Shown here one piece after another: positions 1 to 8,240 of a DNA stretch of 64,000 nt. The stretch is from JBAXTE01 sp037130365 (GTDB lineage: Bacteria; Bacteroidota; Bacteroidia; Bacteroidales; WCHB1-69), in the NCBI GenBank assembly GCA_037130365.1, contig JBAXTE010000008.1, positions 60,445-124,444 on the forward strand, read 5' to 3'. Each line of letters starts with the position of its first letter. Position 1 is the first letter of the stretch. A program made the translations under genes and the position numbers. The notes under the pieces are model-generated. The model ran no database searches. It saw only the letters and a list, made by a program, of their open reading frames with translations, and was not told where the DNA came from.

Positions 1-1627
1 GGAAAAACAAGAAATTTCCGAAACTATCACCAATCAAATTAAGCAATGTGGCGATATGGAGCGTTTAATTTCTAAAGTGGCGGTGGGAAGAGTAAATCCG
101 AGGGAATTAGTGCAATTACAGCGTTCGCTTGTGGCTGTAAGCGAGATTAAATCTCTTTGCGAAAAATCTAAACAACCCTCATTGGCGAAAATTGCAGAGC
201 AACTAAATCCCTGCAACACCATTCAAACCCGAATTTCGCGTGAAATTAATGAAGAACCGCCTGTTCAAATTGTAAAAGGAAGCGTTATAGCCGAAGGGGT
301 AAATGCAGAATTAGATGAACTTCGAAATTTGGCATTTTCTGGCAAGGATTATTTGATTCAAATTCAGCAACGTGAAAGTGAAATTTCAGGCATTACGTCC
401 CTTAAAATCGGGTTTAACAATGTCTTCGGATATTATTTGGAAGTAACGAATACACATAAGGATAAAGTCCCAGCAGAGTGGATTCGCAAACAGACGTTGG
501 TAAATGCGGAGCGATACATTACTCCTGAATTAAAGGAATATGAGGAGAAAATTTTAGGTGCCGAAGAGAAAATTCTTGCACTCGAAACGATGCTTTATAA
601 CGATTTATTAATCAGTCTTCTAGATTATATTCAGCCTATTCAACTTAATGCAAGTCTTTTGGCGCGCATAGATGTGCTTTTATCATTTGCCCAAGTGGCT
701 CTCGAAAATCATTATGTTCGTCCTATAATAAACGAATCATTTGATATCAACATAAAAAACGGAAGGCACCCAGTAATAGAAAAGCAATTGCCACCTACCG
801 AAAAATATATTGCCAACGACCTTAGTCTGGATCCAGATAAGCAACAAATCATTATGATTACTGGGCCGAATATGTCTGGAAAATCGGCGCTTTTGCGCCA
901 AACTGCGTTGATTGTGTTAATGGCTCAAATTGGAAGTTTTGTGCCAGCCGATGCTGCTGATATAGGCATTGTAGATAAAATTTTCACTCGTGTTGGAGCT
1001 TCGGACAATATTAGTTCTGGCGAATCTACTTTTATGGTGGAGATGAACGAAACGGCTAGTATTTTAAATAATATTTCGGCTCGTAGTCTTATTCTTTTAG
1101 ATGAAATTGGCCGTGGAACCAGCACCTACGATGGAATTTCCATAGCATGGGCCATTGCCGAATATTTACATCAACACAAAATTTATCGTCCAAAAGTGTT
1201 GTTTGCCACTCATTACCATGAATTGAACGAAATGGCATCCATTTTTAAACGAATTCGGAATTACCATGTTACAGTGAAAGAGTTGGCAAACAAAGTCATT
1301 TTCTTGAGAAAACTTGCCACAGGTGGGAGCGAACATAGTTTTGGAATTCATGTAGCTCGTATGGCGGGAATGCCAAGAGAATTGCTCGAAAGATCCGAAA
1401 AAATGCTTGCCCAATTAGAAGCATCACACAGCAAGGAGAACTTGGTTAGCAACATTAAAACAGCTCAAAAAGATCAAGGATATCAACTGAGTTTTATTCA
1501 ACTCGACGATCCGCTTCTTCAACAAATAAAGGAAGATATATTAAACACGAATATTGACCAATTAACCCCAGTAGAAGCATTGATGAAATTGAATGAAATA
1601 AAGTCGCTGCTTAAAGGGAAGAAATAA
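1..1627 (+). CDS. mutS: DNA mismatch repair ATPase MutS, 3' part (5' end outside window)
   Basis: The frame is open from base 2, so this is the C-terminal 541 residues of a protein that is normally about 860-880 long; the ATG at 56 is internal (residues around it read as the conserved MutS core, RLISKVAVGRVNPREL). MutS binds mismatched DNA as a dimer and uses ATP to license repair with MutL. Visible parts are the core/lever and clamp helices (about residues 1-230 of the fragment) and the ABC-type ATPase domain: Walker A TGPNMSGKS at residues 287-295, signature-like segment around SSGESTFMVEM, Walker B LLDEIGRGTSTYDG with D367/E368, and the ATHYHEL histidine switch. The C-terminal helix-turn-helix dimerisation region is present and the stop is at 1625-1627. 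The mismatch-recognition domain with its Phe-x-Glu lies off the window. Confidence 0.97.
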   Translation, partial: EKQEISETITNQIKQCGDMERLISKVAVGRVNPRELVQLQRSLVAVSEIKSLCEKSKQPSLAKIAEQLNPCNTIQTRISREINEEPPVQIVKGSVIAEGVNAELDELRNLAFSGKDYLIQIQQRESEISGITSLKIGFNNVFGYYLEVTNTHKDKVPAEWIRKQTLVNAERYITPELKEYEEKILGAEEKILALETMLYNDLLISLLDYIQPIQLNASLLARIDVLLSFAQVALENHYVRPIINESFDINIKNGRHPVIEKQLPPTEKYIANDLSLDPDKQQIIMITGPNMSGKSALLRQTALIVLMAQIGSFVPADAADIGIVDKIFTRVGASDNISSGESTFMVEMNETASILNNISARSLILLDEIGRGTSTYDGISIAWAIAEYLHQHKIYRPKVLFATHYHELNEMASIFKRIRNYHVTVKELANKVIFLRKLATGGSEHSFGIHVARMAGMPRELLERSEKMLAQLEASHSKENLVSNIKTAQKDQGYQLSFIQLDDPLLQQIKEDILNTNIDQLTPVEALMKLNEIKSLLKGKK

Positions 1628-2037
1628 AAGCATAGAATAATTGTACGATTTCGATCATAAGAATATGTGATATTTATTTCATAAAAAACACAAACGGATT
1701 ATGATAAAATCAGAAAGTAAGGATTATTCTTAAGAAATAGGTGTGTTCTCAAACCTTGGGAATCTATCCACCAGATAAACAATATTTTTGGTTTTCTAGC
1801 AGATTCTCGATGAGTCTATTAAAGCAATTAAATTGAAGTATTTCAAAAATGACACAATTAAATGCAAAATCTTTTGCGTTTTGAATATTTTTGAATAATT
1901 TATTATGCTTGAATATCAGTACAATACAGGAATATTAAAAAATATTTTCAAAAAAATATAACAAATCAAAAGATTATATACTATATTTGCAATATAATAG
2001 AAACTAATATATACATAAACATAAAACAATATTTAAA
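1628..2037. other. Intergenic region mutS-padR, 410 bp
   Basis: AT-rich spacer with no ORF, RNA gene or convincing terminator hairpin that I can see. Its only recognisable element is the -7-like promoter sequence just before padR (see separate entry). Confidence 0.6.
1982..1989 (+). promoter_or_regulatory. Putative -7 promoter element of padR operon
   Basis: TATATTTG matches the Bacteroidota TAnnTTTG -7 element and lies 48 bases before the padR ATG. No clear TTG is seen about 20 bases upstream, so this is a half-supported call. Confidence 0.45.
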
Positions 2038-2382
2038 ATGGTATCTAAAGAATTACTTAAAGGATCACTGAAATCAATCATTCTAAAACTTTTATCCGAT
2101 AATGGAAGAATGTATGGTTATGAGCTTACTCAGAAAATGGAAGTACTTTCTGATGGAAAAATCAAATTTACCGTAGGTGCACTTTATCCGATACTTCACA
2201 AACTTGAAAATGACGGTGTGGTTATCACTGAATCCGTAATAATCAATAACCGAGTTCGGATATATTACAAACTAACCAAAACTGGTGAAAGCACAGCACA
2301 AGAAAAAATTAAAGAGCTAAAAGAATTTATAGACACCATCGGGTTATTGATAAAACCTGGTTTAAATGCCCAGTTATGCTAA
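2038..2382 (+). CDS. PadR-family transcriptional regulator
   Basis: 114 residues, the usual size for a short PadR repressor. The whole protein is the winged helix: SIILKLLSDNGRMYGYEL (about residues 13-30) is the classic PadR start, followed by VGALYPILHKLENDGV and the wing NRVRIYYKLTKTGES. PadR proteins bind DNA as dimers and are usually lifted by small ligands or membrane stress. The stop codon overlaps the next gene's start in ATGCTAA (2376-2382), so translation is probably coupled. PadR regulators next to HAAS-like membrane proteins are a common gene pair, which suggests that it controls the two downstream membrane-protein genes and itself. No ligand can be deduced. Confidence 0.9.
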   Translation: MVSKELLKGSLKSIILKLLSDNGRMYGYELTQKMEVLSDGKIKFTVGALYPILHKLENDGVVITESVIINNRVRIYYKLTKTGESTAQEKIKELKEFIDTIGLLIKPGLNAQLC

Positions 2383-3896
2383 GTCTTTCATGTGCCCAAA
2401 TTGAAATCATTGCTTCCAATGTGTATAAAGCAGGTATAACTTTACCTCATTTGCAGGGCGAATTGATTGACCACATCTGCTGTCAAGTTGAAGAACTGAT
2501 AAGAAAAGGGATGGATTTTGAACAAGCCTACGATTCTATAAAGCATACAATCGGTGTAAGAGAACTAAAGAAGGTTCAGGAAGACACCATTTTATTAATC
2601 GATAAAAAATATACAATCATGAAAACAACAATGAATGTGTTCGGAATTCTGTCCTTAGGTCTTATTGCCATTGGGACAATTTTTAAACTTATACACTGGA
2701 ATAATGGAACTTTCTTTTTTTTAATTGGCTTTCCACTTTTAGCAGGAGTCTTTTTCCCTTTATTAATTTGGGTGATGAAAAAAGAGTCAAAAATTAAGGG
2801 AAATTTACTTTTATATATTTCTGCTGGTATTGGTGGTATGGCCTTGATTTTAGGAATTTTTAGCAAAATACTTCAGACGCCTTTTACTGAATTCCTTTTG
2901 ATTACTGGATATCTCCTACTTGGAATAATCTTCCCAATACTTTTATTAACAAACTTGCTTAAAAAAACCACAGAAAAAAGAAAAAAAATCACATATATTA
3001 TCGGCTGCTTTTCGATTGTGCTTTGTATAAGTGGTGATTTTTGCAAGTTCTTTCACTTTCCTGGGGCTTTAATTATGCTACTTTTCGGATTTTTCTTTCT
3101 TACCGCCATCTTTTTCCCTATGTATGTATTCCATAATTATAAAGCAGATACTCATATCAAACCAAATTTTGTTTTTTTAAGTATTGGATTGTGCTTCTTC
3201 AGCCTTTTTACCATATTGCTTGCAATTAGCACTTCAAAAGATGAAATAGCTGATTTTATAACCATTAATACTGGAATTAACAGCAATAAAGTATTTATTG
3301 AAAATCGAAATAAGGAGTTATATAAAAATCTTGCTAAAATCGAAATAAATAGTGATTCAATTGATAAAGCCACAATCCAATCTTTTCGTATATATACAAC
3401 AGAACTAAAGAATTACATCCACCAGTTAAAAATTGACATGATTGTGATGTGTGATGAAATAACGAAGACAGAAGCTGAAAAGGTGATTGAAAATCCAATC
3501 TTATTTAAAGAAAAGGGTGACCGTAAAAATTATTTTGAATTGTTTTTTCCAAATAAAAGTATCGTTTCGTCAAGTGAATTAAAGAAAAAGATAAGATCCT
3601 ACAAAAAACAGCTTTTGTCGTACAGCTTCACGTCCGAAAGATCAAAAACAATCATAAACAAAGCACTTAACACTCGAGGCACCATAATTTACAATAGCAG
3701 TGAGAACCCTAAAAGTTGGGAAATAGCTCATTTTTGTCAGATTCCAGCAATTGAAGTTTTAAATTATTTAACCCAGTTGGAAATTTGGGTACAAATATCA
3801 GAAGCAGAAATTATAAAGGATCTATTCAACCATAATAGTCAGTACAAATCAATTGCTGTATTAAGTAATTCTAAAAAATTGATTGTAAAACATTAA
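2376..3896 (+). CDS. Polytopic membrane protein with HAAS-like N-terminus and GldL-like loop repeats
   Basis: 506 residues; overlaps padR by 7 bases. Residues 1-75 are soluble and resemble the HAAS-type domain encoded beside PadR genes, with the segment ELIDHICCQVEELIRKG followed by FEQAYDSI. From about residue 85 come pairs of transmembrane helices. Three helix-loop-helix units each carry a short polar loop after the first helix: FKLIHWNNG (near 102), FSKILQTPF (near 166) and FCKFFHFPGA (near 222); the last is very like the FKxxHWPGA loop of the gliding/T9SS motor protein GldL. A further helix lies near 265-285, followed by about 220 residues of lysine/glutamate-rich presumably extracytoplasmic sequence. 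Function unknown; sensing of envelope state is an inference from the PadR linkage. Confidence 0.65.
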   Translation: MLSLSCAQIEIIASNVYKAGITLPHLQGELIDHICCQVEELIRKGMDFEQAYDSIKHTIGVRELKKVQEDTILLIDKKYTIMKTTMNVFGILSLGLIAIGTIFKLIHWNNGTFFFLIGFPLLAGVFFPLLIWVMKKESKIKGNLLLYISAGIGGMALILGIFSKILQTPFTEFLLITGYLLLGIIFPILLLTNLLKKTTEKRKKITYIIGCFSIVLCISGDFCKFFHFPGALIMLLFGFFFLTAIFFPMYVFHNYKADTHIKPNFVFLSIGLCFFSLFTILLAISTSKDEIADFITINTGINSNKVFIENRNKELYKNLAKIEINSDSIDKATIQSFRIYTTELKNYIHQLKIDMIVMCDEITKTEAEKVIENPILFKEKGDRKNYFELFFPNKSIVSSSELKKKIRSYKKQLLSYSFTSERSKTIINKALNTRGTIIYNSSENPKSWEIAHFCQIPAIEVLNYLTQLEIWVQISEAEIIKDLFNHNSQYKSIAVLSNSKKLIVKH

Positions 3897-3907
3897 TACT
3901 CACAAAT

Positions 3908-4921
3908 ATGAAAAATAAAATTTTAATTTTTGGAATAATTTGCCTTAATATACTTGTTTTAGGGGCGTTTATGAAAGTTTTTCACATGCCAGGAGCTGGA
4001 ACTATGATTATTCTGGGCATGGTTTCCTTTGCACTATTATTTTTGCCCATTGCATTAGTAAATAGTTTTAAGGGATTAGGAAAAACGAAAAAACCATTAT
4101 TTATTGTTGGTTTTATCTGCGTTGCAACCTCCGTTTTGGGTGCTATGTGCAAAATTGAACATTTGCCAGGCTCAAATCTGTTTTTACTTATTGGCATTCC
4201 GCTACCATTTATGTTTTTTCTGCCAATGTATCTTTATTACCAAAAGAAAGAGAAAATTAATTCGGTTATAAACTTTGCTAAAATCATTTTATTAATAATT
4301 TTTATTGCCGTAGTTAATAGCTTACTTACTCTATGTGTTACTAGAGATGTTATTGTTGGTTATACCAATGATTTGGAAAGCGTATTCATATCAAGTGAAA
4401 TAGAAACCTTAAAGAACAAGACTATTCTTGAAGATTTCACACAATCTAAAGACTCTATATTAATTATGGATATTACCAAACGATCTGATGCAATCTGTAA
4501 TGCCGTTAATCAGATTCAAACAATTGTTATTAATGAATATTCGGAAAAGAAGGAATTGTCTGCAAAAGAAATAATGAATAATGATTGGGAGAAAGTTAGA
4601 TCTGTAGCAAGTAGCTCAATTATATTTGGGTTCAAAGAGAAACCTGATAGAACCTTGATTTTGAAGGGATCGATAGATGATTATTGTAAATTTATCAGTA
4701 ATCAGAGTTTTATCAAAAAAGAACAAATTGAGAATATTAATTTACTCTTAAAAACATCGGAGAAATTCGGAGTGGCGCAAGACGGAAGTAATGTTTCTTG
4801 GGAAAACTGGCTTTTTAAAGGTCACTATTTGATAACGGTTATAACAAATCTTGAAGATGTAAAACTTAAAATTAGACTTGTCGAAAATGAGGTTTTAGAA
4901 ACATTATTAAAATACGAATAA
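3908..4921 (+). CDS. Membrane protein with two GldL-like TM hairpins and extracytoplasmic domain
   Basis: 337 residues, starts 11 bases after the preceding stop, so same operon. Two helix-loop-helix units resemble those of the upstream protein: loop FMKVFHMPGA near residues 20-29 and MCKIEHLPGS near 79-88. A fifth helix at about 120-142 leads into a 195-residue domain without further helices. The two genes thus share one building block and may form a complex. Weak overall resemblance to GldL is confined to the hairpin unit; the GldL C-terminal coiled-coil region is not evident, so I do not call it gldL. Confidence 0.6.
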   Translation: MKNKILIFGIICLNILVLGAFMKVFHMPGAGTMIILGMVSFALLFLPIALVNSFKGLGKTKKPLFIVGFICVATSVLGAMCKIEHLPGSNLFLLIGIPLPFMFFLPMYLYYQKKEKINSVINFAKIILLIIFIAVVNSLLTLCVTRDVIVGYTNDLESVFISSEIETLKNKTILEDFTQSKDSILIMDITKRSDAICNAVNQIQTIVINEYSEKKELSAKEIMNNDWEKVRSVASSSIIFGFKEKPDRTLILKGSIDDYCKFISNQSFIKKEQIENINLLLKTSEKFGVAQDGSNVSWENWLFKGHYLITVITNLEDVKLKIRLVENEVLETLLKYE

Positions 4922-5061
4922 TGAAAGTTCGTATTGATTGAAAAACGCACAAGTCAAGATGGTTGAATTAATAGACGCGAATAAAAATTAGAGGGCAAAG
5001 CGTTAATCTGGCCCGAAAATTCTACAGCGGTAAATAGTATTCGGAATGTTATCTAATAAGC

Positions 5062-5080
5062 AATACTCTTTTTGAGTATT
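5062..5080. terminator. Possible weak terminator hairpin after the padR operon
   Basis: AATACTC (5062-5068) and GAGTATT (5074-5080) form a perfect 7-bp stem around a T5 loop, 141 bases after the stop at 4921. There is no T-run directly after it, so it may not terminate efficiently. The sequence GCAATACTC recurs at 5112-5120. Confidence 0.3.
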
Positions 5081-5144
5081 ATAACAAAATAGTATTATCG
5101 TTTTTTAATAGGCAATACTCAGAGCAATGCGTCTATAGGTTTTA

Positions 5145-6392
5145 TTAACTTCCTTGACGTATTGCCTCCACGGGATCAAGTTTTGAAGCACTAATAGCAG
5201 GAATTATTCCAGCTAGAACTCCTATAACAAACGAAACAGTGAGCCCCAATATGATGTTTCCAGAGGTAAGTGTTAGCGAAAAATCTAGTGCAGCAGAAAC
5301 GGCAAGTGTAATTAAAAAGATTAAAAACAACCCGATTGCACCTCCAATTAATGATAAAAATACGGCTTCAAATAAGAATTGTAATAATATAAAATATCGT
5401 TTTGCACCAATTGCTTTTTGAATACCTATTTGACTTGTACGCTCAACCACCGAAACAAACATAATGTTGGCAATTCCAAAACCACCAACCAGCAGTGAAA
5501 AAATACCGATAAACCAACCAGCAATTGAAAGTGCAGAAAAAATGGGTTCAAATCCTTTTGTAATCATATCAGATTCGTTAAGGGCAAAGTTGTCTTCAGA
5601 GGAAGGTTTTATTTTTCGAACTGATCTTAATATACCTCGCAACTCTGCTTTAAGTTCTTCGTTACTCACACCAGGTCTTGGTCGAATAGCTAACGATGGA
5701 TTTACATTATCGCTGGTCAGCTCTTCGTAATTGGAAGCAAACTTTGCAGGAACAACAACTTGACGGTCTAAACCAGGCCCCATCATACTCATACCCTCTT
5801 TTTTAAACACACCAATTATTTCAACTTTCGCACCCCAAATTTTAATCGATTGATTAATAGGATTTGTATTAGGAAACAATTGCTCCACTATACTAACGCC
5901 CACAATTGCTTTGTTGAGTCCACTGCGAAGTTCATTGGGTGTAAAATATCTACCTTCGCCAATGGTGTATGAAGTAGTTTTATCGTAATCGTTTGAAATG
6001 CCAACAATCGAAATATTATCTAATGTTAACCGACCAGCCTGAATTGTTTTGTTTGTGCTCATCGAATATGAAGCATACTCGGTTAATTGTGATCTGTTCA
6101 ATATTTGTTCAAGTTCATCGAGTTTTACCACAGGTCTGCTCAAGTATTTCCACCAAGGATAATCGGAACCAAACTCCCAAGGCCATTTTTGAACATATAC
6201 CACATTGCTACCCAAGGAGGCAATGCTTTCATTTATTTTGCTTTTTAATGAATCCACAACCGTGAGCACCGATATAATAGAAAAAATACCAATCGTAATT
6301 CCCAATAATGTAAGGAATGTCCGAAGCTTATTAGCAACAATTGCTTGTATGGCAAAAAGATAACTTTCGCGTATTAATTTAAACAACAACAT
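5145..6392 (-). CDS. ABC transporter permease, MacB/FtsX type
   Basis: 415 residues, the usual length for a MacB-type permease subunit. Architecture: N-terminal helix at about 20-43 (LRTFLTLLGITIGIFSIISV), an extracytoplasmic MacB-PCD domain of about 230 residues, then three C-terminal helices with the FtsX-like signature NIMFVSVVERTSQIGIQKAIGAK and the ending SASKLDPVEAIRQG, which is the canonical tail of this family. Such proteins work as mechanotransmitters for efflux or lipoprotein traffic and need a separate ATPase. No ATPase gene is adjacent: the neighbour to the right is divergent purH and to the left the padR operon. The partner must therefore be encoded elsewhere. Confidence 0.9.
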   Translation of the reverse strand: MLLFKLIRESYLFAIQAIVANKLRTFLTLLGITIGIFSIISVLTVVDSLKSKINESIASLGSNVVYVQKWPWEFGSDYPWWKYLSRPVVKLDELEQILNRSQLTEYASYSMSTNKTIQAGRLTLDNISIVGISNDYDKTTSYTIGEGRYFTPNELRSGLNKAIVGVSIVEQLFPNTNPINQSIKIWGAKVEIIGVFKKEGMSMMGPGLDRQVVVPAKFASNYEELTSDNVNPSLAIRPRPGVSNEELKAELRGILRSVRKIKPSSEDNFALNESDMITKGFEPIFSALSIAGWFIGIFSLLVGGFGIANIMFVSVVERTSQIGIQKAIGAKRYFILLQFLFEAVFLSLIGGAIGLFLIFLITLAVSAALDFSLTLTSGNIILGLTVSFVIGVLAGIIPAISASKLDPVEAIRQGS

Positions 6393-6407
6393 TATTAATC
6401 ATATTTA

Positions 6408-6437
6408 TTTGATGTTCCTTGAATTTTTCTAAATTTG
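6408..6437 (+). promoter_or_regulatory. Putative promoter of purH
   Basis: TTTG at 6408-6411, then 18 bases, then TAAATTTG at 6430-6437. This fits the Bacteroidota -33 TTTG / -7 TAnnTTTG pattern. The predicted start of transcription lies about 70 bases before the purH ATG. No purine-repressor box was recognised. Confidence 0.6.
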
Positions 6438-6512
6438 CAATCAAAATAGAATTGCTAAAATAGACAAAATAAATTGTATAGAATCAATTAATCGACATAA
6501 ACATCTTTTTAC

Positions 6513-8033
6513 ATGGTAAAAAAAATCAAAAGTGCATTAATCTCTGTTTATTACAAAGATGGACTAGCGCCAATTGTTAGACAATTACATCAAAACAACG
6601 TTGAACTGTTTTCAACTGGAGGCACGCTAGATTTTATTGAAAAACTGGGAATTCCTGTAAAAAGCGTTGAAAGCGTAACTGGATTTCCCTCCATCTTGGG
6701 AGGTCGTGTTAAAACCCTTCATCCAAATATTTTTGGAGGAATTCTTGGTCGTAGAGACAACCCAGAGCACATTAAGCAAATGGCGGATTATCAAATTGCA
6801 GAAATTGATTTAGTGATTGTGGATTTATATCCTTTTGAAGAAACACTTCAACTCACCAACGACGAAGCCGAAATTATTGAAAAAATTGATATTGGGGGAA
6901 TTTCCTTAATTAGAGCTGCTGCAAAAAATTATAACGATGTTGTATGCATTTCTTCATCTGCAGATTATTTTAAGCTTCTAACCATTCTCGAAAAACAAGA
7001 GGGGTCAACGTCCCTCGAAGATCGGTATTATTTTGCAGCACAAGCATTTAATGTCTCTTCGCATTACGATACTGCAATTTTTAATTACTTCAATCGTAAA
7101 GCTGGCATTGATGCATTTAAACACAGCGAAATAAAAACCACCTCGTTGAGATATGGTGAAAATCCTCATCAAAAAGGTGTTTTTTATGGAAATATGGAAG
7201 CAAATTTTACCCAACTTCATGGAAAAGAAATTTCATACAACAACATCGTTGATATTGAAGCAGCTATGAATTTGGTAAACGAATTTGATCAACCATCTAT
7301 GGCGATCATAAAACACACGAATCCATGTGGAATTGCTAGTGGAAAAACGATTAAAGAAGCTTGGGAGAAAGCATTGGCTTGTGATCCTGTTTCTGCTTAT
7401 GGTGGCGTAATTGCATCAAACAAACCCATAGATAAAGATACTGCCACACTTATTAATTCACTTTTTTTTGAAGTAATTATTGCGCCCGATTTTGATGTTG
7501 AAGGTCTTGAAATACTCAAAAGTAAAAAGAACCGAATGATTCTAAAACGCAAAGAAATAATTGCTGACAAAATGCAGTTTAAAAGTGTTTTGAATGGAGT
7601 ATTATGCCAAGATAAAGACATAAAACACGAAATAGAGGAAGATTTAAAAGTTGTTACGGAAAAAGCACCTTCTTCTGCCGAAATGTCGGATTTACTTTAT
7701 GCTGCTCGTATTGTAAAACACACACGGTCAAATGCAATTGTTTTGGTAAAAGACAAGCAAATGATATCTTGCGGAATTGGTCAAACCTCCAGAGTAGATG
7801 CTTTGAATCAAGCCATTGATAAAGCCATTCGTTTTGGATTTGAAATTAAACATTCTGTTATGGCCTCTGACGCCTTTTTCCCCTTTGCCGACTCAATCGA
7901 ATTGGCTCATAAAGCTGGAGTTGAAAGTGTAATTCAGCCAGGTGGTTCGGTTAGAGATATAGACTCAATTAATTATTGCAACGAGCATGGTATTTCTATG
8001 GTGTTTTCTGGAATACGTCACTTTAAGCATTAA
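6513..8033 (+). CDS. purH: Bifunctional AICAR formyltransferase / IMP cyclohydrolase
   Basis: 506 residues, full length for PurH, which performs the last two steps of purine synthesis: formylation of AICAR with 10-formyl-THF and ring closure to IMP. The N-terminal MGS-like cyclohydrolase domain (about 1-140) shows ISVYYKDGL, FSTGGTL and the loop GGRVKTLHPNIFGGIL. The C-terminal transformylase domain shows SLRYGENPHQ, the KHTNPCGIA segment with the catalytic His, and DAFFPFADSIELAHKAG near the end. Cytosolic. Transcribed alone, divergently from the ABC permease; in many relatives other genes follow purH, but here an unrelated membrane protein follows after 207 bases. Confidence 0.98.
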   Translation: MVKKIKSALISVYYKDGLAPIVRQLHQNNVELFSTGGTLDFIEKLGIPVKSVESVTGFPSILGGRVKTLHPNIFGGILGRRDNPEHIKQMADYQIAEIDLVIVDLYPFEETLQLTNDEAEIIEKIDIGGISLIRAAAKNYNDVVCISSSADYFKLLTILEKQEGSTSLEDRYYFAAQAFNVSSHYDTAIFNYFNRKAGIDAFKHSEIKTTSLRYGENPHQKGVFYGNMEANFTQLHGKEISYNNIVDIEAAMNLVNEFDQPSMAIIKHTNPCGIASGKTIKEAWEKALACDPVSAYGGVIASNKPIDKDTATLINSLFFEVIIAPDFDVEGLEILKSKKNRMILKRKEIIADKMQFKSVLNGVLCQDKDIKHEIEEDLKVVTEKAPSSAEMSDLLYAARIVKHTRSNAIVLVKDKQMISCGIGQTSRVDALNQAIDKAIRFGFEIKHSVMASDAFFPFADSIELAHKAGVESVIQPGGSVRDIDSINYCNEHGISMVFSGIRHFKH

Positions 8034-8219
8034 TATAACGACGTCACAATTTTTTTTAAACAAGATTTAAATTCATTGTAGATAGACTTTTTTCTAATTA
8101 CACAGGAATCGTATGAATTTTTGCTAACAAACCACATGCTTTATACTAAATAAGCCACAATAATATTTTCAGATCAGCATTCTAAAGATTACCAGTACAA
8201 CTATCTTAAAAAAAAATTG

Positions 8220-8227
8220 TATTTTTG
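8220..8227 (+). promoter_or_regulatory. Putative -7 element before the GTG-started membrane protein gene
   Basis: TATTTTTG fits TAnnTTTG and ends 13 bases before the GTG at 8241, which would give a very short leader. No -33 TTG is visible at the expected distance. Confidence 0.3.
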
Positions 8228-8240
8228 AAGAAAAAAAAGA

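Noticed and set aside
3908..4921. Calling this gene gldL
   Set aside because: Only the hairpin loop resembles GldL; gldKMN are not adjacent and the C-terminal region differs.
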